From: Rhizobium sp. S152
Lineage (GTDB): Bacteria; Pseudomonadota; Alphaproteobacteria; Rhizobiales; Rhizobiaceae
Length of the DNA stretch: 64,000 nt
Assembly: GCF_030380735.1 (NCBI RefSeq)
Contig: NZ_JAUDRZ010000026.1
Location: 496,001 to 560,000, forward strand
Reading direction: 5' to 3'
The notes beneath the pieces are model-generated. The model was not told the DNA's origin. It saw only the letters and a list, made by a program, of their open reading frames with translations, and did no database searches. Positions 1 to 8,314 of the stretch are shown one piece after another (within the stretch, counting starts at the first letter, position 1; each line of letters begins with the position of its first letter). Made by a program: the position numbers and the translations under genes.

Positions 1-293
1 CCGAGCCGCACAGCATATTCAGAAATCCACGTCTCGAGGTCCTTTCGGATCGGATCGGCGTCTCGAGGATCACCTTTACCTAGCAGCCAGTCGATTGAGA
101 CGTCAGCAAACAAACCGCTCGCGTCGCCCCATCGCCGATAGATCGTTGAGGGAGTAACTCCCGCCAACGCGGCGATCTCGATAACAGAGATGTCCCGAGA
201 CGCGTTTGCGTCGAGCAATGAGCGCGCTACCCCGCGAACTGCGCGGCGAACCCGTTCAGATCGGCCACCGTGCCGCTGTCTTACATCACGCAT
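1..293 (-). CDS. TetR/AcrR-family regulator, N-terminal part (cut by window edge)
   Basis: Reading the minus strand from an ATG at 293-291 gives an open frame to the window edge (about 97 residues). It contains a TetR-type helix-turn-helix: a basic N-terminus, then DISVIEIAALAGVTPSTIYR at roughly residues 38-57, followed by RRWGDASGLFADV, the usual helix-3/4 pattern. An ATG at 286-284 is followed directly by TAA and cannot be the start. The gene starts 35 bp downstream of the SDR gene on the same strand, so the two are probably co-transcribed and this protein probably controls the reductase. The ligand-binding C-terminal domain is outside the window, so no ligand can be suggested. Confidence 0.8.
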   Translation of the reverse strand, partial: MRDVRQRHGGRSERVRRAVRGVARSLLDANASRDISVIEIAALAGVTPSTIYRRWGDASGLFADVSIDWLLGKGDPRDADPIRKDLETWISEYAVRL

Positions 294-328
294 AGAGATT
301 GCTTTCAAAAAGCGGCTTCTGCAATTCA

Positions 329-1063
329 CTAAACCTGCGCAAAACCGCCGTCTGCGAACATCTCGATGCCGGTCACAAAGCTTGCCTCGTCGGATGCGAG
401 AAACAGGACGGCGTTTGCTATCTCGTCGGGACGGGCCAGTCGCTCCATCGGAATCTGCGCGGCCAGCCGAGCCTTTGCCTCCGCAGGCGTGTTGGCAAAC
501 GATGCTGTCTCCGTTGGTCCAGGACTAAGAACATTGACGCGAATGCGTCTGGCCTTCAGGTCCATGGTCCAGCTACGTGCGAAAGAACGCAGCGTCGCTT
601 TGCTGGCACTGTATACGCTTCGCCCAGCATTTCCTTTGGCTCCCGCGATCGACCCCATCAAAACTATGGAGCCGCCATCGGCCATGATCGGCAGAGCCTT
701 CTGCACGGTGAACATTGTGGCACGGACATTGATGCCGAACGTCGCATCAAAGCTTTCCTCGGTGATAGAGCCAAGGGGCTGAGCCTGAGCGAATGCGGCA
801 CATGGGACGACGATGTCGATCTTGCCCTGCTCTTCACTGATGATCTGGATAACCTCATCGAGATGTCCCAGATCGCCTACGTCGCCGACCACTCCTCTGG
901 CGTTTACGCCGATCGCAGCGGCAGCGGCTTCCAGCTTGTCCCTACGGCGGCCAGTTATGTAGACGAACGCGCCCTCATTCGCGAAGCGCTTCGCCGTAGC
1001 TAATCCGATGCCCGACGTTGCTCCCGTAACGAGTGCCACCTTACCAATTAACTTCTTGGCCAT
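329..1063 (-). CDS. SDR-family NAD(P)-dependent oxidoreductase
   Basis: Classical short-chain dehydrogenase/reductase of about 244 residues. The cofactor-binding motif TGATSGIG is at the N-terminus, and the catalytic Ser (in GSIAGAKG) and YSASK motif are in place. The C-terminus FVTGIEMFADGGFAQV is typical. The usual NNAG motif after beta-4 is degenerate (PCAAFA), which is unusual for an active classical SDR. I prefer the ATG at 1063 over a TTG at 1069. It shares its overall pattern with the second SDR at 12108-12857, so the two are paralogs. A TetR gene follows on the same strand. Substrate unknown; a carbonyl or alcohol redox role in detoxification is inference. Confidence 0.92.
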   Translation of the reverse strand: MAKKLIGKVALVTGATSGIGLATAKRFANEGAFVYITGRRRDKLEAAAAAIGVNARGVVGDVGDLGHLDEVIQIISEEQGKIDIVVPCAAFAQAQPLGSITEESFDATFGINVRATMFTVQKALPIMADGGSIVLMGSIAGAKGNAGRSVYSASKATLRSFARSWTMDLKARRIRVNVLSPGPTETASFANTPAEAKARLAAQIPMERLARPDEIANAVLFLASDEASFVTGIEMFADGGFAQV

Positions 1064-1310
1064 TCTCAAAATCCTATCGGTTCCGTCTCGGGAGAAGCGG
1101 TCGCGATCGGCACGCGGGCGACTTCTCTACAACCAATATCCCCATTGATCTCACCTAGCGGTAGCGGCTCGGTGTGACTTTGTAATATTCGGCAGACGAA
1201 TGAATTCGCGCTGAAGAAGCCTCGGAGACTAATGACGATATGGTCGGTAAATCCAATAAGCTACGACGAACTCTCGATACGATGCTTTAACTTCATTCGA
1301 GGGCTCGATC

Positions 1311-1499
1311 ATGCCAAAGTTCCGTACAGACGAAACACCCGAGCAATCCTGGTCGAATTTTCCGGGGCTCATCATCCTAGCTGCGATGGCAGCCATCGTG
1401 ATCTGTCTTGTGTACCGCGCAAGCGTCGAACCTCAGCACGTGGCAACACGTGTGTTCGTTCCTGCCAACAAAGACGGTAGCGTCCTAGCCACCAACTGA
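1311..1499 (+). CDS. Small single-span membrane protein (hypothetical)
   Basis: A 62-residue frame with a charged N-terminus, one hydrophobic segment (GLIILAAMAAIVICLVYRA, about residues 19-37) and a short polar tail. A GAGGG sequence lies about 8 bp before the ATG, a plausible ribosome binding site. A strong inverted repeat at 1528-1577 begins 28 bp after the stop, which supports a small transcribed unit here. Overlapping frames exist, and no family is recognised, so this is a tentative gene. Confidence 0.4.
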   Translation: MPKFRTDETPEQSWSNFPGLIILAAMAAIVICLVYRASVEPQHVATRVFVPANKDGSVLATN

Positions 1500-1527
1500 C
1501 TGAGGCTCCGAAGATCGAGGGGAAAAG

Positions 1528-1577
1528 AGCGACCTCTGCCTCCGCGAGGGGGAGATAGAAGTGAGGCAGAGGTCGCT
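1528..1577. repeat. Perfect 15-bp inverted repeat (hairpin or terminator-like)
   Basis: AGCGACCTCTGCCTC at 1528-1542 is the exact reverse complement of 1563-1577, with a 20-nt spacer. No T-run follows, so it is not a textbook intrinsic terminator. It could end transcription of the small ORF upstream, be part of a structured RNA, or be a bipartite protein site. The rest of 1578-1960 holds no gene I can support; a short inverted repeat TTCTA-ttgg-TAGAA at 1863-1876 lies in the presumed promoter of the next gene. Confidence 0.6.
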
Positions 1578-1960
1578 GTCGTGGTCCTTGGGAGGCTCAC
1601 GGGGGCCACGACAAGGTATGAGAGGGGAACAATCAAGTCAGCCAGACCTCCGCTCCGGTTATGAGGGGAACGCGGCGGGTTAACCGGTTGGCGTTTCGAT
1701 CTGACCTTGAGGTTAATCTACAGTGCGACGCCCCGGCATTCTTGGATGTTTCCTTCAATTTTTGTAGATGCCGGCCCAAATGGGCTCTTGGATCGCAATG
1801 TTGAGCGATGCAATGCTTGCGCATTAACAACCACAGTGCCTGAAACTTGTGAACCACACAGGTTCTATTGGTAGAATCGACATTGACTGCTAACCACTAG
1901 GGTCAGCCGGAGACGCGTTCGTTTCACATCGGTTTTGCGTTAGTCGACCTGCAGGTAGCG

Positions 1961-3232
1961 TTGTCGGACACGGAAATTCCCTCCTTCCAGAAAATCCAAG
2001 ACTTCGTTGAAGATTTCACCAAAATGCTCCCCGGTCTCTCCGCTATGCGAGAGGGTATCGACCTATATGGCGCGACAACATTTTCTCCATTTGCGATTTT
2101 CAGTCCTGACGAAAACACGCTGAGCCGCGTAATCGCGGAGCTTTTCGATCCGCAAGGGTCCCACGGGCAGGGTTTGTTGTTTTTGAACGAACTGCTCTCC
2201 GCCATCGGTGTGCCTCGCCTAAACCGGCTGGACACCGTCAAGGTCAAACGCGAAGTACTGACGCGCGCTAAACGCCGTATCGATGTCGTCATTGAAACTT
2301 CGCGGTATGTGATCGGAATAGAAAACAAGCCTTGGGCAGCCCAGCAGAAGCGGCAGCTTAGCGACTATCTGATTGAACTGAAGGCCGATCTGCGCGGACG
2401 TAAGCCAGTCCTGATCTTCTTGTCCGATCAGCAAGCCGAGACTGCCAGCGACGAAACGATCCGCGTCCCCTACTTCCATTCAGAGGATGGCGGCGCAACA
2501 CTTTTTAGCATCCTCTCTGCTTTGACCGACAAAATTCGCGCGAATGCGCCAAAAATCTTTGTCGAGGACTTCCTGCGTTACATCGAGATTAATTTTGGAG
2601 GAAAATACGTGGATACGCCTGCGGATAAGCCATTTATCGAAGCCGTAGGTGCGGAGTTCGACGATCTGAACCGGCGAAAGGCTATCGCTGCGGTGCTCTT
2701 ATCGCAAGAAACGTTGCACGTAAGAATACTGGACGAAATAGGTGATTATTTGCTCGAGGAGGTCCGCGACAAGGTTGGGGCTGACTTTGAACCGTCTTGT
2801 CCAATCGAGGGCTTCGAACCGAAGATTTCAGAGTGCCTTTGGGTCCGGCATGTTCCTTACGGTATCCGTAGACCAACGTGGCCAGCGAACTGTCACGTGG
2901 CGATCGAAGCGACCAGTACGGATTGGCTTGCTGATATCCTGTTCGGGGTTCGGTGTCCTGATGGTGACAAGCTTCCGGAGAACCATCGATATCTCGCGTC
3001 GCCAGGTCGCCAAAAGTTAGATGCAATGACAGCTGCCATTCCTGGCGGTAGAAAATCAACCTACTGGCCATGGCATAAGTATCTGGACGAGAAGTATTGG
3101 GGGCAGGAATTCTGCGCGCGTCTCATATTGGATTCACCAACCGGAGCAATCAAGGATCACCCGGTGATTCAGGACCTTGCTAGGCAGTTCGTCGAGATAG
3201 CCTCGGAGGTAGATCGTCTGGTGAAGATTTAA
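1961..3232 (+). CDS. PD-(D/E)XK nuclease superfamily protein (PDDEXK_4-like)
   Basis: A 423-residue protein starting at TTG (1961), preceded by an AGGT element. The N-terminal half carries a nuclease core: Glu52 in ENTLSRVIAELFDP, Asp108 in RRIDVVIE, Glu121 and Lys123 in IGIENKPW, and a trailing Gln in QQKRQLSDYL. This matches the E...D-x(n)-ExK-Q order of PF14281-type PD-(D/E)XK proteins. The C-terminal half (about 200 residues) is of no family I recognise. The gene stands alone between a detoxification SDR and a STAND regulator on the opposite strand. Members of this superfamily are often found in defence or mobile contexts; a DNA-cleaving function here is inference from the intact motif. 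Confidence 0.75.
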   Translation: MSDTEIPSFQKIQDFVEDFTKMLPGLSAMREGIDLYGATTFSPFAIFSPDENTLSRVIAELFDPQGSHGQGLLFLNELLSAIGVPRLNRLDTVKVKREVLTRAKRRIDVVIETSRYVIGIENKPWAAQQKRQLSDYLIELKADLRGRKPVLIFLSDQQAETASDETIRVPYFHSEDGGATLFSILSALTDKIRANAPKIFVEDFLRYIEINFGGKYVDTPADKPFIEAVGAEFDDLNRRKAIAAVLLSQETLHVRILDEIGDYLLEEVRDKVGADFEPSCPIEGFEPKISECLWVRHVPYGIRRPTWPANCHVAIEATSTDWLADILFGVRCPDGDKLPENHRYLASPGRQKLDAMTAAIPGGRKSTYWPWHKYLDEKYWGQEFCARLILDSPTGAIKDHPVIQDLARQFVEIASEVDRLVKI

Positions 3233-3271
3233 AGGAGAGCTCGAGTAACCTGTAGCCGTAGCGCTAGCCGT

Positions 3272-6040
3272 TCAATCGATTTCTTCCAGCAGCGTCGATG
3301 CACGTCGGAAATCGGCTGTCTTAAAGCCTTCGGTCGTATCCGCTACCATCGGCTCGAGGACAGCCTTCGCCCCCGATCTGTCGTTATCGATCATCCGAAT
3401 TTCCGCTAGGCTGATAGCGGCCCTGAGAGCCCATGGCATTGTCCCAAGCCGTTTCGCTGTATCCAGCGCCAGCTCAAATTCGGCTTCAGCTTCGTTACGC
3501 AATCCTCGAGCGAGCTTCTGAATTCCCCTCAAGCGATATAACTCTGCCAGACACCACCCTGGTGAACTCGCCAAGGCTCTATCGAGCAGACGATGATCAA
3601 TCGCGTCGTTGCCAACGAGAGTGATGTATTCCGCCAACATGCCGCCCATCGTCATCGACGCCAACTTGTCGGCACGTTGTGCAGGGAAGTTGTTTCCGTT
3701 GGAATCTTGGGAAGCCAAGGCGACCTCGTAGGCATTAGCCCAACCTTTCCATTGCAAGATCGATTGGGTCGTCGTCACATCGACGAGAGCGGACAGGTGA
3801 CTACTTGCTTGCTCGCGATCTCCGACAAACACGGAGAGCGGCACGCCTGTCGTTGCCAGCGTGTGCGTCAAGGCTACTGCGTGTCCGGCGCTGTTTGCAT
3901 CTTCAATGCATGAAGCGACGACATCAAGGGCCTGATCGGGCTTCCCAATCAGGTACAGTCGCAGTGCCTGAGACGAGCGTAGAATGACGTGGCGCTGATC
4001 GAAAACGGAGCCTTGGGTCCTGCGAGAGCCGCCATGGCTTTCGCTTCCAAATACAGCGTCCATATGAACCCCGGCGGCTTGGAGGTCGCCGTTGTAGAGT
4101 CTGCTGTGTGCCATCGTCCGGTGTTCGACGAAACTCCCCTCACCGCCGGGAATCTGCCGGAACCTTTCATCCAAGTCGACTGCTGCACGATAGTCACCCG
4201 ACACGACAAGAACGGCCGAAACCGCAGACCAGGCCCGCATCTCCCCAGCGTTGTCACCAACCTCACGTGAGGCCATGGCTGATTCAACAAAAGCCTTCTC
4301 TGCCTGATCTTTCAATTCGGGCCCGCCCGCATGGTGAAGTGCTGTGCCCAGCGAGGCGAATAGCTTGGCGTCCAAAGACCTATCGGGTTGCGTGGCCCTC
4401 GCGTTGTGTTCAATCGCCAAGTCGAGCCACCGACGGTACTCGGTCATCAAGCCACGTGGAGTGAATGCAATCGACGCGTCCGCCGCCAACTTGATAGCCA
4501 GAGTGGGATCGCCTACATCCGAGAAGCACCACTCAAGCGCGGTACGAACATCTCCAAGCCGTTGCGCGAATGTGGAAGCTTCTTCCTCGCTGACCCCTCT
4601 AGCCCAAGCGGTCTCGGCTTCACGGACTACCCTTAAAGTATCTAAGGCGTGAAGTTCGGACAGAGCAGCAGCTTCGCCCTGCTCCGCGAGTGCGTCTCGG
4701 GCGAAGTCCCGTGTCATGTCTAGCATTCGAAAGTGCGAGTCCGTCACTGAAACAGTTTTGATGACAAGCGACTTCGAGACGAGACCGTCTAGAGCCTCTT
4801 GCACGTCGGCTGCATCACCGGTGGTTACCGCCATCGCAGAGGAGAAGGAAAAATTGCCAGCAAAACAGGACAGTGCACGGAAAACCTTGGCTTCCTCGCC
4901 GGCGAGCAGCAGATAGCTCCATTGCAAGGTCTCTCTGAGGCTTCGATGTCTGGACGACGCTGTGCGCCTTCCTTTGTTTAGCAAGACAAAGCGGTACTCG
5001 AGACGAGAGAGAACCCCGGCTAGCCCAAACTCGTGAATACGCGCGGCCGCAAACTCAATTGCCAGCGGAATACCCTCGAGCCATCGACAGAGTGTCGCGA
5101 CATCCCGGATGTTGTCCTCGGTGAGTTCGAAAGCGTTCGAGTTCGCTTCCGCCCTGTCGACGAAGAGTTGGATTGCCGGATAGCGCTCGATCTCCTCAGT
5201 CGCAATCGTTGCTGTCTCCGCCGGATTATCGAGCGGATCGAGCCGAAACATCGTCTCGCCACGCACGTCGAGAGGCTCACGGCTGGTGCACATCGTGGTA
5301 ACATGCCGAAGGCTTTCAAGAAGGCGCGAGCACAGGATCGCAACCGCAGGCAGTACGTGCTCACAGGTGTCGAACACGATCATCACCTTGCGATCCCGCA
5401 GGAAGGCAATGATACCAAAAATTGGATCAATTGGATGAAGTCCGATCCCTAGAGCAAGGGCGACTTCCGTAGACACGCTCGAGCCGTCGCGGACGGTGGC
5501 AAGGTCAACGATGAAAATGCCCTCGAATTCGGCCGAGACACGGCGGCAGACCTCAAGGGCCACGGTTGTCTTTCCTACACCACCCGGTCCGACCACCGTG
5601 ATGAGCCGCTGTCGGCGGACCGCCTTTTCAATTTGGCTGACGGTGAGATCACGACCGAATATCTTCGAGACAGCCGCGGGTATCCGCGCTTTGCTCGCAA
5701 GCCTACCAACTGTCGGATTCGATCTTCGGATAGCGCCACCGAGGAACGTGTACCCGCCCCCTACAACGGTTGCGATAAGGCGTTTTGCGAGACCGGGCTC
5801 GCCCAGCGCTTTGCGGAGAAGCGCCACACGCACTCTGACGATAGCCTCGCCCACTCTCTCGTTCGGCCAGACGATCCGCAAAATATCGGCGTTGGTGAGA
5901 ACCTCGCCCTCGCGCTCCACGAGCGCTAGCAGAATATCGAATTCGCGGCTGCCAAGCTTGATGTGGTCGCCGTTGAATTCCAAGGATCGCCTTTGGGGCG
6001 TGAGCGTAAACCCGGCAAATTCGAAGCTGATGTCATCCAT
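3272..6040 (-). CDS. STAND-type transcriptional regulator (winged helix + NTPase + helical repeats)
   Basis: A protein of about 922 residues, counted from the ATG at 6040; the frame could extend to 6067. The first ~100 residues are an OmpR/PhoB-type winged helix (LGSREFDILLALVEREGEVL, then VVGGGYTFLG). A signal-transduction NTPase follows: Walker A VVGPGGVGKTT near residue 150, Walker B VMIVFDTCEH near 220, the sensor TSREPLDVRGE, and a GIPLAIEFAAARI motif of NB-ARC-like ATPases. The remaining ~500 residues are alpha-helical and TPR-like, as in MalT/AfsR-type regulators that bind an inducer there. It follows the AraC gene by 75 bp and is probably in one transcription unit with it and the VOC gene. 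It is a clear paralog of the regulator at 8315-11101. The inducer cannot be inferred. Confidence 0.88.
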   Translation of the reverse strand: MDDISFEFAGFTLTPQRRSLEFNGDHIKLGSREFDILLALVEREGEVLTNADILRIVWPNERVGEAIVRVRVALLRKALGEPGLAKRLIATVVGGGYTFLGGAIRRSNPTVGRLASKARIPAAVSKIFGRDLTVSQIEKAVRRQRLITVVGPGGVGKTTVALEVCRRVSAEFEGIFIVDLATVRDGSSVSTEVALALGIGLHPIDPIFGIIAFLRDRKVMIVFDTCEHVLPAVAILCSRLLESLRHVTTMCTSREPLDVRGETMFRLDPLDNPAETATIATEEIERYPAIQLFVDRAEANSNAFELTEDNIRDVATLCRWLEGIPLAIEFAAARIHEFGLAGVLSRLEYRFVLLNKGRRTASSRHRSLRETLQWSYLLLAGEEAKVFRALSCFAGNFSFSSAMAVTTGDAADVQEALDGLVSKSLVIKTVSVTDSHFRMLDMTRDFARDALAEQGEAAALSELHALDTLRVVREAETAWARGVSEEEASTFAQRLGDVRTALEWCFSDVGDPTLAIKLAADASIAFTPRGLMTEYRRWLDLAIEHNARATQPDRSLDAKLFASLGTALHHAGGPELKDQAEKAFVESAMASREVGDNAGEMRAWSAVSAVLVVSGDYRAAVDLDERFRQIPGGEGSFVEHRTMAHSRLYNGDLQAAGVHMDAVFGSESHGGSRRTQGSVFDQRHVILRSSQALRLYLIGKPDQALDVVASCIEDANSAGHAVALTHTLATTGVPLSVFVGDREQASSHLSALVDVTTTQSILQWKGWANAYEVALASQDSNGNNFPAQRADKLASMTMGGMLAEYITLVGNDAIDHRLLDRALASSPGWCLAELYRLRGIQKLARGLRNEAEAEFELALDTAKRLGTMPWALRAAISLAEIRMIDNDRSGAKAVLEPMVADTTEGFKTADFRRASTLLEEID

Positions 6041-6115
6041 GCATATTGCCCAAGTGTGCGCGAACAATCCAAGCCAAGCCCTTGGAAGTCAAGGTCACGT
6101 GCACGTGTGGCGCAT

Positions 6116-7084
6116 TTATCGGCGGCGTGTTTTTTGCCAGGTGAGCGGGGTGTCTCCGACCGCCTTTTTGAATACCCTGGTAAAATGTGCCTGATCGCAG
6201 AACCCGAGCGACAGGGAAATCTCGACGATCGGGACATCACCCGCGATCAGATAGCGTTTCGCCCGCTCGATACGGCTCTGCGTCATCCATTGATGCGGGG
6301 CACAGCCCACCGAAGCCTTGAAGGCACGGCTGAAATGGGTCATCGAAATCTGCGTGAGTTCTGCGAGGACTTTCACGGAAATCGTTTCAGCGATGTTTTC
6401 GACCATGAACTCCTGGACCCGCCTGAGCTGCCAGGGCGCGAGACCGCCCTTGAAGCCTGTAGTGTAGTCGGTGTCGTCAAGCCGAGAGAGGGCGATAGTC
6501 AGAGCCAACACCAAATTGTCGGCATATGCAGGTCCATTGAAATCCGGACCTCGGCACTCTTGAGCTAGCAATCTGCAAATCTTGGATAGCCTTGGCTCAT
6601 TCACTCGAAGCATGGGGTCGGCCATCTCAACATGGTCGCCGGCCCCCGTTTTCGCAGGGACGGGTTCAAGCTTCAGAGTGAACAGCCGCAAAAACTTAAT
6701 CGTAGGCGACGCGACGGATACAGCACAGCCTGGCGCGAAAATAGAAAGCGGGGAGCCCACAGTTTGGTATCCAGCCTCGGTATCGTCTGTTGCAAGCTTG
6801 ATCTCTGCACGGCCGCCTACTTCTTCGAGCGGCATTACCAATGAGGTCTTGTCGAAGCGAAGTTCCAGATCGAGACCATCCTCGCAGAACACGTCAACCA
6901 CCATAGCGGTAGCATTGGCCCAAACGCCTTGGTGCCGCCGAACCAGCGAGCCGGACTTGATTGAGACCTCAAGCGGAGCCAGCGTCTGAGTATGCCTCGC
7001 TCCGGTCTGCGCTCCAAGCATTGCCTGCAGCGCAGGATACCGCGCATGCGTGAATTCCTCTGAACGAACGGCGAAGGACTGCAT
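6116..7084 (-). CDS. AraC-family transcriptional regulator
   Basis: A 322-residue protein. The C-terminal ~100 residues form the double helix-turn-helix of AraC/XylS proteins: ISVKVLAELTQISMTHFSRA for the first and VPIVEISLSLGFCDQAHFTR for the second, ending in FKKAVGDTPLTWQKTRRR. The N-terminal ~200 residues look like a cupin-type effector domain, without a motif that names a ligand. A GGGAG element lies about 7 bp before the ATG. It sits between the VOC gene (67 bp upstream) and the STAND regulator (75 bp downstream), all on the minus strand. Control of the adjacent VOC gene or of the divergent regulator is the simplest inference. Confidence 0.92.
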   Translation of the reverse strand: MQSFAVRSEEFTHARYPALQAMLGAQTGARHTQTLAPLEVSIKSGSLVRRHQGVWANATAMVVDVFCEDGLDLELRFDKTSLVMPLEEVGGRAEIKLATDDTEAGYQTVGSPLSIFAPGCAVSVASPTIKFLRLFTLKLEPVPAKTGAGDHVEMADPMLRVNEPRLSKICRLLAQECRGPDFNGPAYADNLVLALTIALSRLDDTDYTTGFKGGLAPWQLRRVQEFMVENIAETISVKVLAELTQISMTHFSRAFKASVGCAPHQWMTQSRIERAKRYLIAGDVPIVEISLSLGFCDQAHFTRVFKKAVGDTPLTWQKTRRR

Positions 7085-7151
7085 CTCGATGCTCCCGCTT
7101 ACTTCGAGGAAAGCATGCGATCCACCCGCTCGTTAGCCAAGTTATGAGTTG

Positions 7152-8090
7152 TTAGATGTTTTGAGGTGGCCGAAGGTTTTCGATCCGCTGCTCGATACGA
7201 GCTCGCTTTGCCTCAAGCCAAGGAGGCAGACTAAGCCGATTGACGTCGAAGGGTTCACCTTGGGGTGAAAATCCAGGTTTCTCGGTGGCGACCGCGAAGG
7301 GCAGATTCTCCGGGCCATTGAAGTACACGGCTAGGAAAAAATGGCGGTTCAGGACGGGACTGATGTCAAATCCCGCAGCGGCAACGGCGAGACGGATGGC
7401 TTCGAGTTCCTCTAAGTCTTCGACTGCCCACGCGAGATGGTGAGCAAGCCCCAGCCCATCCCGTCCTAATCGATGCGTGGGCGCGCAAAGGATGTCTAGC
7501 GCGAACCTATCCCTGAAGGCGGGATGCACGAAACGAGTGACCGGCCCCTCGTTTTCGGCGATGTGGAATCCGAAAACGGATGTCAACATGCCAGCAATGT
7601 GCTCGAAATACCTTGTCCGAAGTTCCACCGATCGAATTCTCCCCACTACCGGAGATAGCGAAGCTACGGACGAACGATGCGGCGGCGCATCGCCGCGGGA
7701 GGCGACCAAACCGAGCGTCAGACCATCGGGATCGGTCAGGCAGAGTATCTTTTCGCCGAAACTCCAGCCGTAGCCATCCAGGCTCCAGTTATGGTCGGCG
7801 AGCTTTTGCTCCCACTGTGCTTCCGAACCGTGAGCGATCGAAAAGACGATGTTGTTTACCTGCCCGGTGCCATGGATCGCCGAAGGCGCACCCCGATGAT
7901 CCAAAAGAGAAATCACCGTCCCCGGCTTGCCAAGGTCGTCACCACAATACAGCTGGACCACCGTTTTCTCGTCAGGATTTACGGTACGTCGTAAAGCGGT
8001 CATACCCAGGATTTCGACGTAGAACCGCCGAGACCGATCGAGATCGCCCACCACACATGTCACATGATGCAGTCCCGACACATTTCCCAT
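7152..8090 (-). CDS. VOC-family protein resembling ring-cleaving dioxygenases (MhqO/PcpA type)
   Basis: A 312-residue protein with two vicinal-oxygen-chelate modules, as in hydroquinone dioxygenases. The N-terminal GLHHVTCVVGDLDRS carries His8/His9, and the second module has LAHHLAWAVED (His217/218). In the PcpA/MhqO family these His residues and a Glu in a LFEIAT context bind Fe(II). Here the matching stretch reads PFAVATEKPGF, with Ala266 where the Glu is expected (Glu270 is nearby). Either the metal site is remodelled or the protein is not a standard dioxygenase. It is the first gene of a probable VOC-araC-STAND unit, divergent from the second STAND regulator, and is a likely target or effector of these regulators. 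Confidence 0.85.
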   Translation of the reverse strand: MGNVSGLHHVTCVVGDLDRSRRFYVEILGMTALRRTVNPDEKTVVQLYCGDDLGKPGTVISLLDHRGAPSAIHGTGQVNNIVFSIAHGSEAQWEQKLADHNWSLDGYGWSFGEKILCLTDPDGLTLGLVASRGDAPPHRSSVASLSPVVGRIRSVELRTRYFEHIAGMLTSVFGFHIAENEGPVTRFVHPAFRDRFALDILCAPTHRLGRDGLGLAHHLAWAVEDLEELEAIRLAVAAAGFDISPVLNRHFFLAVYFNGPENLPFAVATEKPGFSPQGEPFDVNRLSLPPWLEAKRARIEQRIENLRPPQNI

Positions 8091-8257
8091 CGCAGTTGGA
8101 TCGCGCTTTTCGTTAAGGACAACCCTAGCGGTATCACCTCGCGTTCACGGCGGCGAGAGGTGTCTACTGACTTGGTGACGATTATGGTCGGAACGTTCAA
8201 TCACGAGTGAAATCAACAATGCAGCGTCAGTGGTGAGAGTAGAGTCGGTTGGCGATT

Positions 8258-8274
8258 TAGACTTTAATCGTCTA
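8258..8274. promoter_or_regulatory. Inverted repeat in divergent promoter region
   Basis: TAGAC-tttaatc-GTCTA, a perfect 5-bp inverted repeat with a 7-nt spacer, lies 41 bp before the ATG of the STAND regulator in the 224-bp gap between divergent genes. The surroundings are AT-rich (TATATTG follows), consistent with a promoter. It may be an operator for one of the flanking regulators. It is short, so confidence is low. Confidence 0.35.
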
Positions 8275-8314
8275 TATTGTTCCGACTGAACCAAAACTAC
8301 GCATCCATCGGAGC

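Noticed and set aside
299..1003. Plus-strand open frame of 234 residues
   Set aside because: It lies fully antisense to the SDR gene, which has all family motifs; its own translation has no recognisable pattern.
5963..6568. Plus-strand open frame of 201 residues opposite the STAND/AraC genes
   Set aside because: It spans the gap and the 3' part of AraC, has no ribosome binding site, and no family pattern.
1154..8133. Shared 10-mer CCTAGCGGTA at 1154-1163 and 8124-8133 in two promoters
   Set aside because: Many 10-mers recur by chance in 64 kb; no symmetry or further match supports regulation.
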